From NCBI RefSeq assembly GCF_002995495.1, contig NZ_PVZV01000007.1:372001-436000 (forward strand): 64,000 nt of DNA, written 5' to 3'. A program made the translations under genes and the position numbers. Positions 16,665 to 24,813 of the stretch are shown piece by piece. Each line of letters begins with the position of its first letter. Position 1 is the first letter of the stretch. This DNA comes from Actinocorallia populi. GTDB taxonomy: Bacteria > Actinomycetota > Actinomycetes > Streptosporangiales > Streptosporangiaceae. The notes under the pieces were generated by a model. That model had not been told where the DNA came from and did no database searches. It saw nothing but the letters and a program-made list of their open reading frames with translations.

Positions 16665-17294
16665 TCATCCGAGGCCGGGGAGCGCGGAACGCGGATCGAC
16701 GCCGGAGAAGAACAGGCCGATGGTGAAGCCCGCGACCTCCTCCAGCTGGCGGGCCCGGGCCAGCGGGCCCAGTACCGCCGGGACTCCGCCCAGGTCCCGG
16801 ACGAGGTCGCCGACCGTCTTCAGGGCCGCCTGGTCGTCGCCGCACATCGCGACGGTCACCGGGGGCCGCTCGGGGTCGGGAGCCGTCCATTGGGTGGAGG
16901 CGAACAGGTGGAGGGCCTTGACGACGTGCGCGCCCGGAGCGAGCGCGGCGACGCGTTCGGCCATCGACTCGGCGCCCGTCAGCAGGACGCCCACACCGTG
17001 CTCCACCGCGTTCGTGGGGTCGATGAGCGGTGTGCCTTCGAGCGTGCCTTCGTGGCCTCCGGCGCTGTGCAGGATGTCGGCGGCGCCCGTCCAGGTCACG
17101 GCGAGCAGCACCGCGTCCCGTCCGGTGACCGCTTCGCGGGCGTCGGCGGCGCGGGCTCCCGCGCCCAGCCGGTCCGCCAGCGCCTCCGCCTTGGCCGGCG
17201 ACCGTCCCGCGATCGTCACCTCGTGTCCGGCGCGCGTCCAGGCCGCGCCGAGGGCTTCGGCCAGATTTCCGGTTCCCAGGATTCCGATGTTCAT
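16665..17294 (-). CDS. NADPH-dependent F420 reductase (Fno)-like NAD(P)-binding protein
   Basis: A 209-residue single-domain Rossmann protein with MNIGILGTGNLAEAL, VTIAGRSPAKAEALA (NADP phosphate-binding region) and GAHVVKALHLF. This is the layout of the F420:NADP+ oxidoreductase family and related dinucleotide-binding proteins (often annotated NADPH-dependent F420 reductase or NAD(P)-binding protein). If a true Fno, it would supply or drain reduced F420 for the LLM- and Ddn-type enzymes in this window; many relatives have other, unknown substrates. It diverges from an HxlR regulator across a perfect palindrome, the usual arrangement for a dedicated regulator-target pair. Confidence 0.75.
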   Translation of the reverse strand: MNIGILGTGNLAEALGAAWTRAGHEVTIAGRSPAKAEALADRLGAGARAADAREAVTGRDAVLLAVTWTGAADILHSAGGHEGTLEGTPLIDPTNAVEHGVGVLLTGAESMAERVAALAPGAHVVKALHLFASTQWTAPDPERPPVTVAMCGDDQAALKTVGDLVRDLGGVPAVLGPLARARQLEEVAGFTIGLFFSGVDPRSALPGLG

Positions 17295-17318
17295 GGGAGC
17301 AAGGTAGGTAGGACGATA

Positions 17319-17334
17319 CGCACCGATCGGTGCG
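17319..17334. promoter_or_regulatory. putative HxlR operator (16-bp palindrome)
   Basis: CGCACCGATCGGTGCG is a perfect 16-bp palindrome centred between the two divergent starts (17294 and 17358). Position and symmetry fit a dimeric HxlR/MarR-type operator controlling both genes. Confidence 0.55.
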
Positions 17335-17357
17335 CGACGGGATGCGAGCATGGGCCT

Positions 17358-17717
17358 GTGAGCGAGTGTCATGAGCTGGTGGCGGACTGCCGGTTGCGGG
17401 CGGCCGTGGAGCTGTTCGCGCACACATGGGACCCGGTCGTGCTGGCCGCGCTCCAGCAGGGCCAGCGCCGCAGGCACGAGCTGCGCGCGGCGATCGGGGG
17501 GATGAGCGACAAGGTGCTCACCGAGGCGCTGCGGCGGCTGGCCGCGAACGGGCTCGTGGAGCGCCGCGTGTACGCGCAGGCGCCGCCCCGTGTCGACTAC
17601 CGGCTCACCGACCTCGGACGGAGTCTCGTGGACGGCCCCATGACCGCACTGGCCCGGTGGGTCGCCGAGCACGGCGACGAACTGTTCGAGGCCCAGGAGC
17701 GTGCTTCGACCGGCTGA
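17358..17717 (+). CDS. HxlR family winged-helix transcriptional regulator
   Basis: A 119-residue HxlR-type regulator: an N-terminal Cys (ADCRLRAAVELFAHTWDPVVLAAL), the winged helix RRHELRAAIGGMSDKVLTEALRRLAANGLVERR (in part: GGMSDKVLTEALRRL), and the wing RVDYRLTDLGRSL. HxlR proteins often sense electrophiles or redox state through that Cys and control a neighbouring oxidoreductase. GTG start at 17358. The Fno-like gene is the obvious target. Confidence 0.87.
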   Translation: MSECHELVADCRLRAAVELFAHTWDPVVLAALQQGQRRRHELRAAIGGMSDKVLTEALRRLAANGLVERRVYAQAPPRVDYRLTDLGRSLVDGPMTALARWVAEHGDELFEAQERASTG

Positions 17718-17768
17718 TCGGACCTATGCTGTGCGCATGATCGAGAGAATCGAGCCCCCCGTCCGCCT

Positions 17769-18854
17769 GTGAGCGAGACGACCGGGCCCCAACCGCTCGG
17801 AAACCAGACGAGCCTGTACGAGCACGCTCTGCGGCTCCACCGCCTGCACCCCGACACCGCGCTTCCGAACGACGGCCAGCCCTATCCGGACAGCGGCTCC
17901 CGCCCCCGACGGAGTCCGGGAACGCAGGACGACCGTCGTCGCCAGGGCGCGGGTGCGGCCGCCGTCCTGGACGCGTTCTTCGCCCGCCCCGACGCGACAC
18001 CGGACGAACTGGTCGGAGCCTTCCGCGACGTCGACGTCCCCATCCACTCCAACGAACACATCGCCGCCGCCGCGCTGCGTGCCGACCTCGCGCGGGTCCA
18101 GGAGACCGGCCGATGGCTGGTCCGCCACAGCCCCGACCAGGATTCGGTCCTGATCGGACTCGCCCTCCTCGCCTCCGACTGGGCGGAGGAGGACACCGAC
18201 CTCATCAAGTACATCGGCCTGCTGTCAGAGACCTTCGGCCCGCTCGCCGCCCGGGCGTTGAGACGGCGCAGGGGCGGGAACACGGCGCTCCTGTGGCTCG
18301 CCCGGCGGACCGCCGGCTGGGGCCGCGTCTACATCGTCGAAGCCCTCTGCCACGTCGGAGGCCCTTCGGCCCGCTCCTGGCTGCTGCGCGAAGCCATCGA
18401 CGGCGACGCGCTCAACGGCTACTACGCGGGCGCCGTCGCCCGTGCCGCCGACGTCCACGAGGCGATCACCGCCCCCGACCCCGACGACGAGCTCGTCGAC
18501 CACACCGGCCGCCTCCTGCGCGTCATGGCCGGCAACCACGGCATGGGCATGTCCTGGAGCGGCTACCACTCGGTCCGCCACGTCCTCGACGCCCACGTCA
18601 CCCACCTGGCCCACCAGGAACCGACACCGGCCCGCTACTTCACCGCCGCCTTCATCGCCGACCACCTCCGCCAGGAGGATCCCGACGTCCCGAGCCTCCC
18701 CCCGGACCAGCGGTCCGCCCTCCTGAACCGCTATCTCGCCGTCCTCCACCGCGACGACTGGTCGTCGATGGCCCGGACGGAACTCGACCCCGCCGACGAG
18801 TTCACCGCCTGGTTCCTGGAGACCGTCGCCCCACGCCTGCGATCACCGGACTGA
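17769..18854 (+). CDS. hypothetical protein, all-helical
   Basis: A 361-residue soluble protein with no signal peptide or membrane segment; I do not recognise the family. It is rich in Leu/Ala/Arg and appears to consist of repeated helix pairs (for example LARRTAGWGRVYIVEALCHVGG followed by ARSWLLREAIDGDALNGYYAG), suggesting a HEAT-like solenoid after a disordered Pro/Arg-rich stretch at about residues 35-60. A conserved-looking HGMGMSWSGYHSVRHV segment sits near residue 260. GTG start at 17769, 52 bases after the HxlR gene on the same strand. Similar large unknowns occur in actinomycete genomes; no function is assigned. Confidence 0.7.
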   Translation: MSETTGPQPLGNQTSLYEHALRLHRLHPDTALPNDGQPYPDSGSRPRRSPGTQDDRRRQGAGAAAVLDAFFARPDATPDELVGAFRDVDVPIHSNEHIAAAALRADLARVQETGRWLVRHSPDQDSVLIGLALLASDWAEEDTDLIKYIGLLSETFGPLAARALRRRRGGNTALLWLARRTAGWGRVYIVEALCHVGGPSARSWLLREAIDGDALNGYYAGAVARAADVHEAITAPDPDDELVDHTGRLLRVMAGNHGMGMSWSGYHSVRHVLDAHVTHLAHQEPTPARYFTAAFIADHLRQEDPDVPSLPPDQRSALLNRYLAVLHRDDWSSMARTELDPADEFTAWFLETVAPRLRSPD

Positions 18855-18919
18855 GAACCGCCCACGGCGGCACGGCCGGGCATCCGCAGGACGGACGCCC
18901 GGCCATGCCGCATGGTGGT

Positions 18920-19072
18920 TCAGCGGCGCACCAGGGCGAAGACCCCAGTCGAGGTACTCCCGCGCGGCCTGGCGGCCGGTTCGCCGTCGAGATCGCCGTC
19001 GAGCCGACGGCAGTCGTCGAGTCGCTGCGCCGCCTTGTACCGGTCCCAGCCGTCCTCATCGGCGGGCATCAT
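18920..19072 (-). pseudogene. possible C-terminal remnant of a SAM-dependent methyltransferase
   Basis: About 50 in-frame codons read MMPADEDGWDRYKAAQR and end GVFALVRR before a stop. A DGWDRY motif followed about 35-40 residues later by YLDWG-FALVRR is reminiscent of the C-termini of a family of class I methyltransferases. The YLDWG part is only readable in a neighbouring frame (DNA for EYLDWG at about 18940), so one base indel appears to split the motif. No methyltransferase core precedes it; the upstream DNA is the oxidoreductase gene. Family assignment is from memory of the motif pattern and is tentative. Confidence 0.35.
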
Positions 19073-19110
19073 CCCGACGGCGGCGTGGGTCTTGCGGGCG
19101 GGGGCGGCCG

Positions 19111-20109
19111 TCAGTGGTCGACGGTGATGACGATCTTGCCCACCTGGGCGCCCTCCTCCATGTAGCGGTGCGCCGCGACGATCTCGTCCAGGCCGAAGGT
19201 GCGGTCCACGACGGGCCGGAAGGCGCCGGTGCGCAGGCCGGAGGAGACGAACGCCTCGGCACGGCGGAGGCGTTCGGGGTCCCTGGTCGTCTCGTGCATG
19301 GTGTAGGTGCGCATGTTCAGGGCGGGCATGCCGAGCGCGAAGCCGGGGTAGGGAGTCTCCTCGCCGCTCACCGCCCCGTACAGGAAGAGCGTGCCGCCGG
19401 GGGCCACCGCCCTGGCCAGCTCCACGACGCCGGGTCCGGCGACGGCGTCGAAGACGAACTCGGCGCCCCTGCCCGCGGTCAGGGCGAGCACGCGGTCGGC
19501 CACGTTCTCCTCGTCCGTGACGATCACGTCGGCCGCCCCCGCCCCGAGCAGCGCGTCCCTCTTGGCGCGGCTGCGCGTGGTGGCGACGGGCACCGCGCCG
19601 ACGCGCCGTGCCAGCTGGATCGCGGCCAGTCCGACGCTGCTGGAGGCCGCGGTGATGACGACCGCGTCCCCGGCCTTCATGCCGCCCACCTCGACCAGCG
19701 CCCCGTAGGCCGTCACGTAGGGCATCCACACCGCCGCGCCCTCGACCGCGCCGAGCCCGTCGGGGCGGTGGACGACCGCGGCCGCGGGCACGATCGCCCG
19801 CTCGGCGTAGACGGTGTAGTCGTTCATCGAGAACGCGGGCACCACGCTGACCGGCAGGCCGGGCTCGAACCCCGTCACGCCCGCGCCGACGGCCTCGACC
19901 ACTCCCGCGGCCTCGGCTCCGAGCCCGGCGGGGAACTCCTTGACCGGCTCGATGTAGTGGCCGCCGCGGAACAGCACCTCGGCGCGGTTGAGGCCGATCG
20001 CGTCCACCCGGATCAGCAGTTCGCCGGGTCCGGGTCCGCCGACCTCCACGTCCTCCAGCCGCAGCACCTCCGGCCCGCCGTACTCATGGAAACGCACCGT
20101 CGCGACCAT
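19111..20109 (-). CDS. NADPH:quinone oxidoreductase-type MDR protein (zinc-less)
   Basis: A 332-residue medium-chain dehydrogenase/reductase of the quinone oxidoreductase (QOR) subfamily: N-terminal VRFHEYGGPEVLRLEDV, the GLNRAEVLFRGGHY segment, GLGAEAAGVVEAVG, and a Rossmann motif in the ITAASSSVGLAAIQLA region. Zinc-binding Cys/His residues of alcohol dehydrogenases are absent, as is usual for QORs. It should reduce quinones or activated alkenes with NADPH. ATG at 20109 preceded by GAAGGGAT; an upstream extension is possible. Divergent from an ArsR-like regulator across a long inverted repeat, so probably inducible by its substrate. Confidence 0.88.
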   Translation of the reverse strand: MVATVRFHEYGGPEVLRLEDVEVGGPGPGELLIRVDAIGLNRAEVLFRGGHYIEPVKEFPAGLGAEAAGVVEAVGAGVTGFEPGLPVSVVPAFSMNDYTVYAERAIVPAAAVVHRPDGLGAVEGAAVWMPYVTAYGALVEVGGMKAGDAVVITAASSSVGLAAIQLARRVGAVPVATTRSRAKRDALLGAGAADVIVTDEENVADRVLALTAGRGAEFVFDAVAGPGVVELARAVAPGGTLFLYGAVSGEETPYPGFALGMPALNMRTYTMHETTRDPERLRRAEAFVSSGLRTGAFRPVVDRTFGLDEIVAAHRYMEEGAQVGKIVITVDH

Positions 20110-20172
20110 CACGGATCCCTTCGAACGATGACGGCGACACGACCGCACCGCCGCGTCCCACCCAAACGCAAA

Positions 20173-20224
20173 GTTCGATCTCTGTCAAACTTCGATGCTC
20201 ATGGTACTTTGACAGGAGTCGAAC
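20173..20224. promoter_or_regulatory. inverted-repeat operator between QOR and ArsR-like genes
   Basis: Two 17-base arms, GTTCGATCTCTGTCAAA (20173-20189) and TTTGACAGGAGTCGAAC (20208-20224), are complementary at 14 of 17 positions with an 18-base spacer. They sit in the AT-richer divergent promoter region. The placement fits a pair of operator sites for the ArsR-like regulator. Confidence 0.55.
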
Positions 20225-20247
20225 GAGGAGCGGAAGGACGGCGGTCG

Positions 20248-20592
20248 ATGGCAACGGCGCGGCGGAGCAGCCGGAGTGAGCGCGTCCCGGCTCACCCGGA
20301 CATCCACACGATCGGCCTCCAGCAGGTGCTCGAAGCCCTGGTCGACCCCGTGCGCAGGCAGATCGTCAGCGCGCTGTACGCCGCCGACCAGGCCCTCGCC
20401 TGCGGCACGATCGACCTGCCCGTCAGCAAGTCCACCGCCACCCACCACTTCCACGTGCTGCGCGAGGCGGGCCTCATCCGCCAGCACTACGCCGGCACCT
20501 CCCGCATGAACGAGCTGCGCCGCGACGAGATCGACGAGGCCTTCCCCGGGCTCCTCCACGCGCTGGTGACCCGGCACGACCGGGAACGGTGA
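20248..20592 (+). CDS. ArsR family helix-turn-helix regulator
   Basis: A 114-residue winged-helix protein: LVDPVRRQIVSALYA (helix 1-2), CGTIDLPVSKSTATHHFHVLREAGLIRQHYAG (recognition helix and wing, partly cited: SKSTATHHFHVLREAGL). No CXC or other metal-binding cysteine motif is seen, so it is likely a ligand- or redox-responsive member rather than a metal sensor. ATG at 20248 behind AAGGA. It diverges from the quinone oxidoreductase and probably represses it through the 20173-20224 inverted repeat. Confidence 0.85.
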   Translation: MATARRSSRSERVPAHPDIHTIGLQQVLEALVDPVRRQIVSALYAADQALACGTIDLPVSKSTATHHFHVLREAGLIRQHYAGTSRMNELRRDEIDEAFPGLLHALVTRHDRER

Positions 20593-20680
20593 ACCCGGGC
20601 CCTCGCTCGTCCTCCCGGATCCCCGTCCGGATGCGGACAGACGCCGAGCGAGGGGATCACCGGCGGCATAAGGTGCGCAC

Positions 20681-22186
20681 ATGTCGGAGCCTGTCGATCC
20701 ACGGGAATCCGGCGTGTCGCCGGTGGCGTGGCGGCCCGTCCTGACGATGGCCGCCGTGCTGGGCGCGGTGCTGCTGGCCTTCGCCGGGCGATACGGCTAC
20801 CACCGCGACGAGTTGTACTTCCGGGCCGCGGGCCGGCACCTGGACTGGGGGTATCCCGACCAGCCCCCGCTGGTCCCGCTGGTCGCCCGAGCGGTCACCG
20901 AGCTGTTCGGCGACTCGCTGTTCCTGCTGCGGGCGCCGTCCGCCCTGCTGACCGCGGCGGGAGTGGTGCTCGCCGCTTTGACGGCCCGGGAGCTGGGCGG
21001 CGGCCGGCGTGCCCAGCTGCTCACGGCCGGGGCGTACACAGTATGCCCCTTCATCGTCGCCACCGGGCACCTGCTTTCCACGGCGACTTTCGACGTGTTC
21101 GCCTCCACCGCGCTGGTATGGCTGGCGGTCCGGTGGACGCGCACCCGCGACCGGTGGTCGCCGCTCGCCGCCGGTGCCGTGGCGGCCGTCGCGCTGAACG
21201 TCAAGCACCTGGTCGTCTTCCTGGCCGCCGCTCTCGTGGCAGGCCTGCTGATCAGCGGTCCCCGGGAGTTCCTGCGCCGCCCCGCCACGCTCGCCGGTGC
21301 CGCCGTCGCCGCGCTCGCGGCCCTTCCCGCGCTGCTCTGGCAGGCCCGGCACGACTGGCCTCAGCTGGAGATGGCCGACCAGATCGCCGCCGAGGGCGAC
21401 TTCGGCGGACGGCTCGGCTTCCTGCCGTTCCAGCTCGTCCTCACCGGCGTGGTGCTGTCCTGGTTGTGGATCTACGGCCTGTGGCGGCTGTTCCGTTCAC
21501 CCGACCTCACCCGCGTCCGCTTCCTCGGCTGGGCGTACCTGCTGCTGGCGCTCGTCTTCCTGGCCACCGCCGGAAAGCCGTACTACCTCGCGGGCCTGTG
21601 GGCGGCGCTGTGGGCGGCGGGCGCCGTCGAGATCGAGCGCCGGGGCGCCCCGCGCGGCACGGGATGGGCGGTCTCGGTCCCGGCGTACGCGATCACCGGC
21701 GCCGTCACCGTCCTGATCTCCCTGCCCGTGTACCCGGTGGACCTGCTGGCCCGCACCCCGCAGCCGTACGTCAACGCGGACGCGGCCGAGACCGTCGGCT
21801 GGCCCCGGCTGGCCGCCGAGGTGGCCCGGGTGCACCGCTCGCTGCCCGAGGACGAGCGCTCCCGCGCCGCCGTCCTGACGGTGAACTACGGCGAGGCCGG
21901 GGCCATCGACCGCTACGGCCCCGCCCTCGGCCTGCCCCGCGCCTACAGCGGCCACAACGGCTACCACTACTTCGGGCGTCCCCCGGACACCGCGGACCCG
22001 GTCATCTTCGTCGGCGCGGAGAGCGCGGCCGGCCTGCTCCGCTTCTGGACGGACGTCACCGCCGCGGGCCGCGTCGACAACGGCGTCGGCCTCGACAACG
22101 AGGAGCAGGGCCAGACCATCTGGATCTGCCGCGGCCCCCGCTCCCCGTGGCCGGAGCTCTGGCCGCGGCTCGCCCACCTGAGCTGA
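20681..22186 (+). CDS. GT-C fold glycosyltransferase (PMT/ArnT-like, GT39/83 type)
   Basis: A 501-residue polytopic membrane protein with about 9-11 hydrophobic segments. The first loop carries GYHRDELYFRAAGRHLDWGYPDQPPLVPLVAR, of which the DELYF Asp-Glu pair is the catalytic DE-type motif of PMT_2 (dolichyl-phosphate-mannose transferase-like) enzymes. The C-terminal 120 residues form a soluble extracytoplasmic domain. Such proteins transfer sugars from polyprenyl-phosphate donors outside the membrane. Start ATG has only a weak ribosome binding site. It ends four bases from the convergent ligase gene and has no obvious link to the catabolic genes. Confidence 0.85.
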   Translation: MSEPVDPRESGVSPVAWRPVLTMAAVLGAVLLAFAGRYGYHRDELYFRAAGRHLDWGYPDQPPLVPLVARAVTELFGDSLFLLRAPSALLTAAGVVLAALTARELGGGRRAQLLTAGAYTVCPFIVATGHLLSTATFDVFASTALVWLAVRWTRTRDRWSPLAAGAVAAVALNVKHLVVFLAAALVAGLLISGPREFLRRPATLAGAAVAALAALPALLWQARHDWPQLEMADQIAAEGDFGGRLGFLPFQLVLTGVVLSWLWIYGLWRLFRSPDLTRVRFLGWAYLLLALVFLATAGKPYYLAGLWAALWAAGAVEIERRGAPRGTGWAVSVPAYAITGAVTVLISLPVYPVDLLARTPQPYVNADAAETVGWPRLAAEVARVHRSLPEDERSRAAVLTVNYGEAGAIDRYGPALGLPRAYSGHNGYHYFGRPPDTADPVIFVGAESAAGLLRFWTDVTAAGRVDNGVGLDNEEQGQTIWICRGPRSPWPELWPRLAHLS

Positions 22187-22190
22187 GGCT

Positions 22191-23930
22191 TCAGGAGATG
22201 CCGGACTCCTCCTCGAGGCGGCGTTTGAGGACCTTGCCGGTCTCGTTGTAGGGCAGGGCGTCGCGGAACTCGATGAAGGCGGGGACCTTGAAGGCGGCGA
22301 GCTTCTCGGCGACCCAGGCGCGCAGGTCGTCGTCGGAGGGGCGGGGTGCGCCGGGCTCCGGGACGACGAAGGCCTTGACCTGCTGGCCGAGGATCCGGTC
22401 GGGGACGCCGATGACGGCGGCGTCGGCGATGGCGGGGTGCTCGACGAGGCGGTACTCGATCTCGATGGGGTAGATGTTCTCGCCGCCGCGGAGGATGAGG
22501 TCGCGCATGCGGCTTTCGAGGTAGAGGACGCCGTCGGCGATGCGGCCGTAGTCGCCGGTGCGGTACCAGCGGTCCTCGGCGAAGGCCTCGGCGGTGGCCT
22601 CGGGGTTGTTCCAGTAGCCGAGGAAGACGCCGGCGCCCCTGATGGTGACCTCGCCCACCTCGTTCTCGCCCAGCGGGACGCCGTCGGGGTCGCGGACCTG
22701 GACCTCCATGGTGGGGGCGGGGGCTCCGACGGACGCGGGGTGGCCGTCCATCTCGGGGCCGTTGAGGAAGGTGCCGCCGCCGGTCGTCTCGGTCATGCCG
22801 TAGCCGTTGGTGATCTGGACGCCGGGCATCTTCTCCTCGAAGAGGCGCAGCAGCTCGGGGGCGAACGTCGAGCCGCCGCTGCCGATGACGGCGACCTGGT
22901 CGGTGCTGTACTTCTCGAAGTCGGGGTGGGTGAGCATGCGCCAGAAGTGCGTCGGGACGCCGTGCCACTGGGTGAGCCTGTACCTGTCGGTCAGCTTCAG
23001 GGCGCGTTCGGCGTCCCAGCGCCCCGGTTCGGGGAAGACGAGGCGGGAGCCGAACGACGGGGCGATGACCATGGCGGGGCCCACGCCGGAGACGTGGAAG
23101 AACGGGTTGGAGCAGATCGACGTCCGCTGCACGTCGCCCGGGATCTGGCGGTACCTTCCGCCGCCGTTCACGACCACGACGGCGCCGCCGAGACCGCCGA
23201 ACAGTCCGAAGTGCACGAAGTTGCGGTGCGAGAGCGTGGCGCCCTTGGGCAGGCTGGTCGTCCCGCTGGTGAACAGGATGGTGGCGGGGTCGTCCTCGGC
23301 GATCTCGACGTCCGGCAGGCCGCGGCCCGGGTCGTGGACGGCGAGCGCGGCCTCGTGCAGGTCGCGCAGCGAGACGGGGGTTCCGCCCTTCGCGGCGAAC
23401 TCCGTCCGGCCGAGGCGCTCCAGCGGGCGGCCGAGGCCGAAGAGCACCCTGGGTCCGGTCAGGGTGATGCCGTGGTCGAGTTCCGCGGGCGCCCACCAGC
23501 CGTTGAGGCCGACCATGATGGCGCCGAGCGAGAGCGTCGCCCAGTACGCCAGGAGGTACTCCTTGCCGTTGGGCGCGGCGACCGCGACGCGGTCCCCCTT
23601 GGTGACGCCGTACTCGTTCGCCAGGACCTCGGCGTAGGCGGCGGCCAGGGTGAGCGCCTCCCCGAAGGTGAGCGTGTCGGGTTCGGGGCCGTCGAAGACG
23701 CAGTACTCGGCGTCGGGATGGCGTTCGGCCGCGCGGGCGAGCAGCGCCGGGAGGTGCGGGGAGCGCTGGACGAAGACCTCGACGGCCGAGCCGAGGACGT
23801 CTTCGGTGGTCCGTTCGAAGGGACCGTCCGGGCCGCACAGCAGGTTCCGCATGTCCTCGCTCAGCGACCGGTCGGCGGTCCAGCGCAGGGTGACGGGAGG
23901 GGCCTGGCGGCCCGGAACGGTGTCGGTCAC
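22191..23930 (-). CDS. class I adenylate-forming acyl-CoA synthetase
   Basis: A 579-residue ANL-family ligase. Motifs: ILFTSGTTSLPKGATLSH (ATP binding), NGYGMTETTGGGTF, RTGDYGRIADGVLYL, MRDLILRGGENIYP and the C-terminal NETGKVLKR lysine. An N-terminal extension of about 55 residues precedes the usual start of the fold. GTG with GGAGG upstream. It is last in the SDR-acyl-CoA dehydrogenase-amidohydrolase-ligase operon, separated from the amidohydrolase stop by 19 bases. Resembles FadD-type ligases in steroid clusters (FadD17/19 style); substrate unknown. Confidence 0.9.
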   Translation of the reverse strand: MTDTVPGRQAPPVTLRWTADRSLSEDMRNLLCGPDGPFERTTEDVLGSAVEVFVQRSPHLPALLARAAERHPDAEYCVFDGPEPDTLTFGEALTLAAAYAEVLANEYGVTKGDRVAVAAPNGKEYLLAYWATLSLGAIMVGLNGWWAPAELDHGITLTGPRVLFGLGRPLERLGRTEFAAKGGTPVSLRDLHEAALAVHDPGRGLPDVEIAEDDPATILFTSGTTSLPKGATLSHRNFVHFGLFGGLGGAVVVVNGGGRYRQIPGDVQRTSICSNPFFHVSGVGPAMVIAPSFGSRLVFPEPGRWDAERALKLTDRYRLTQWHGVPTHFWRMLTHPDFEKYSTDQVAVIGSGGSTFAPELLRLFEEKMPGVQITNGYGMTETTGGGTFLNGPEMDGHPASVGAPAPTMEVQVRDPDGVPLGENEVGEVTIRGAGVFLGYWNNPEATAEAFAEDRWYRTGDYGRIADGVLYLESRMRDLILRGGENIYPIEIEYRLVEHPAIADAAVIGVPDRILGQQVKAFVVPEPGAPRPSDDDLRAWVAEKLAAFKVPAFIEFRDALPYNETGKVLKRRLEEESGIS

Positions 23931-23949
23931 GAGATCCTCCGGGGTGGGG

Positions 23950-24810
23950 TTATTCCAGGTCGAGAACGCGTTTGGCGTTGTCGTGGAGGAACTTCGGCCG
24001 CACGTCGTCCTTCAGCGGGACGTTCGGCAGTTCCTTCATGATGCGGTCGAGGGACAGGCCCATCGGGTAGTAGCCCGCGTAGATGACCTTCTCCGCGCCC
24101 CGGGAGTTGGCGTAGTCGATGATCTCCCGCGGGTAGTACTTCGGTGCGAACGCGCTCGTGGAGTAGTACAGGTTGGGCCACTTGAGCATGAGTTTCACGG
24201 CCAGATCGACCCACGGTTCGCAGCCGTGGCGGGTGACCATCACCAGTTCCGGGAAGTCGAACATCACCTCGTCGATGTACTCGACCTTCTGCGGTTCGAA
24301 AGGCACCCGGGGGCCGGGGATCCCGGCGCACACGAAGATGGGCAGGCCCAGCTCCACGCACTTGGCGTAGACCGGGTACATCTTCTTGTCGTTGATGGCG
24401 ACCTGGGGGTTCGTCCCGGCGGGGAAGACGTCGACGGCCTTGATGCCGAGTTCGGAGTGCGCCGCCGTGATCTCCCGGATCGCCTCCATTCCCTTGTTCG
24501 GGTCGACCGACAGGCACCCGGCGAACCGGTCGGGGTGGTCGGTGACCGCGCGTCTCCCGTCCTCGCCGCGGACGCCGACGAGCCCGACGGAGACGCCGTG
24601 GGCGTCCATCTGGCCGAGCGTCACCGCGACCGGGTCGACCGGCTCCTCGTCCGCCTGGTCGGGCACGTCCTTGAACATGTAGCCCGCGGGCATCTTCAGC
24701 TTCCCGGACTCGGCGTCCTTGGTCTGCTTCGTGATGAACCCGTACGTCGCCTTCGGGTCCCGCATGGGGAACCCGATCATCGTGTCGATGATGGGCTGGT
24801 CCGCCGCCAT
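23950..24810 (-). CDS. amidohydrolase family protein
   Basis: A 286-residue amidohydrolase-2 TIM barrel (MAADQPIIDTMIGFPMRDP start, GIKAVDVFPAGTNPQV, MVTRHGCEPWVDL, HDNAKRVLDLE end). The C-terminal DNAKRVLDL is the family hallmark. The first metal motif reads IDTMIG instead of the D-x-H of the paralogue at 1-1106, so an N-terminal metal ligand may be missing and activity could be altered. ATG three bases after the acyl-CoA dehydrogenase stop indicates translational coupling. Confidence 0.83.
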   Translation of the reverse strand: MAADQPIIDTMIGFPMRDPKATYGFITKQTKDAESGKLKMPAGYMFKDVPDQADEEPVDPVAVTLGQMDAHGVSVGLVGVRGEDGRRAVTDHPDRFAGCLSVDPNKGMEAIREITAAHSELGIKAVDVFPAGTNPQVAINDKKMYPVYAKCVELGLPIFVCAGIPGPRVPFEPQKVEYIDEVMFDFPELVMVTRHGCEPWVDLAVKLMLKWPNLYYSTSAFAPKYYPREIIDYANSRGAEKVIYAGYYPMGLSLDRIMKELPNVPLKDDVRPKFLHDNAKRVLDLE

Positions 24811-24813
24811 GGC

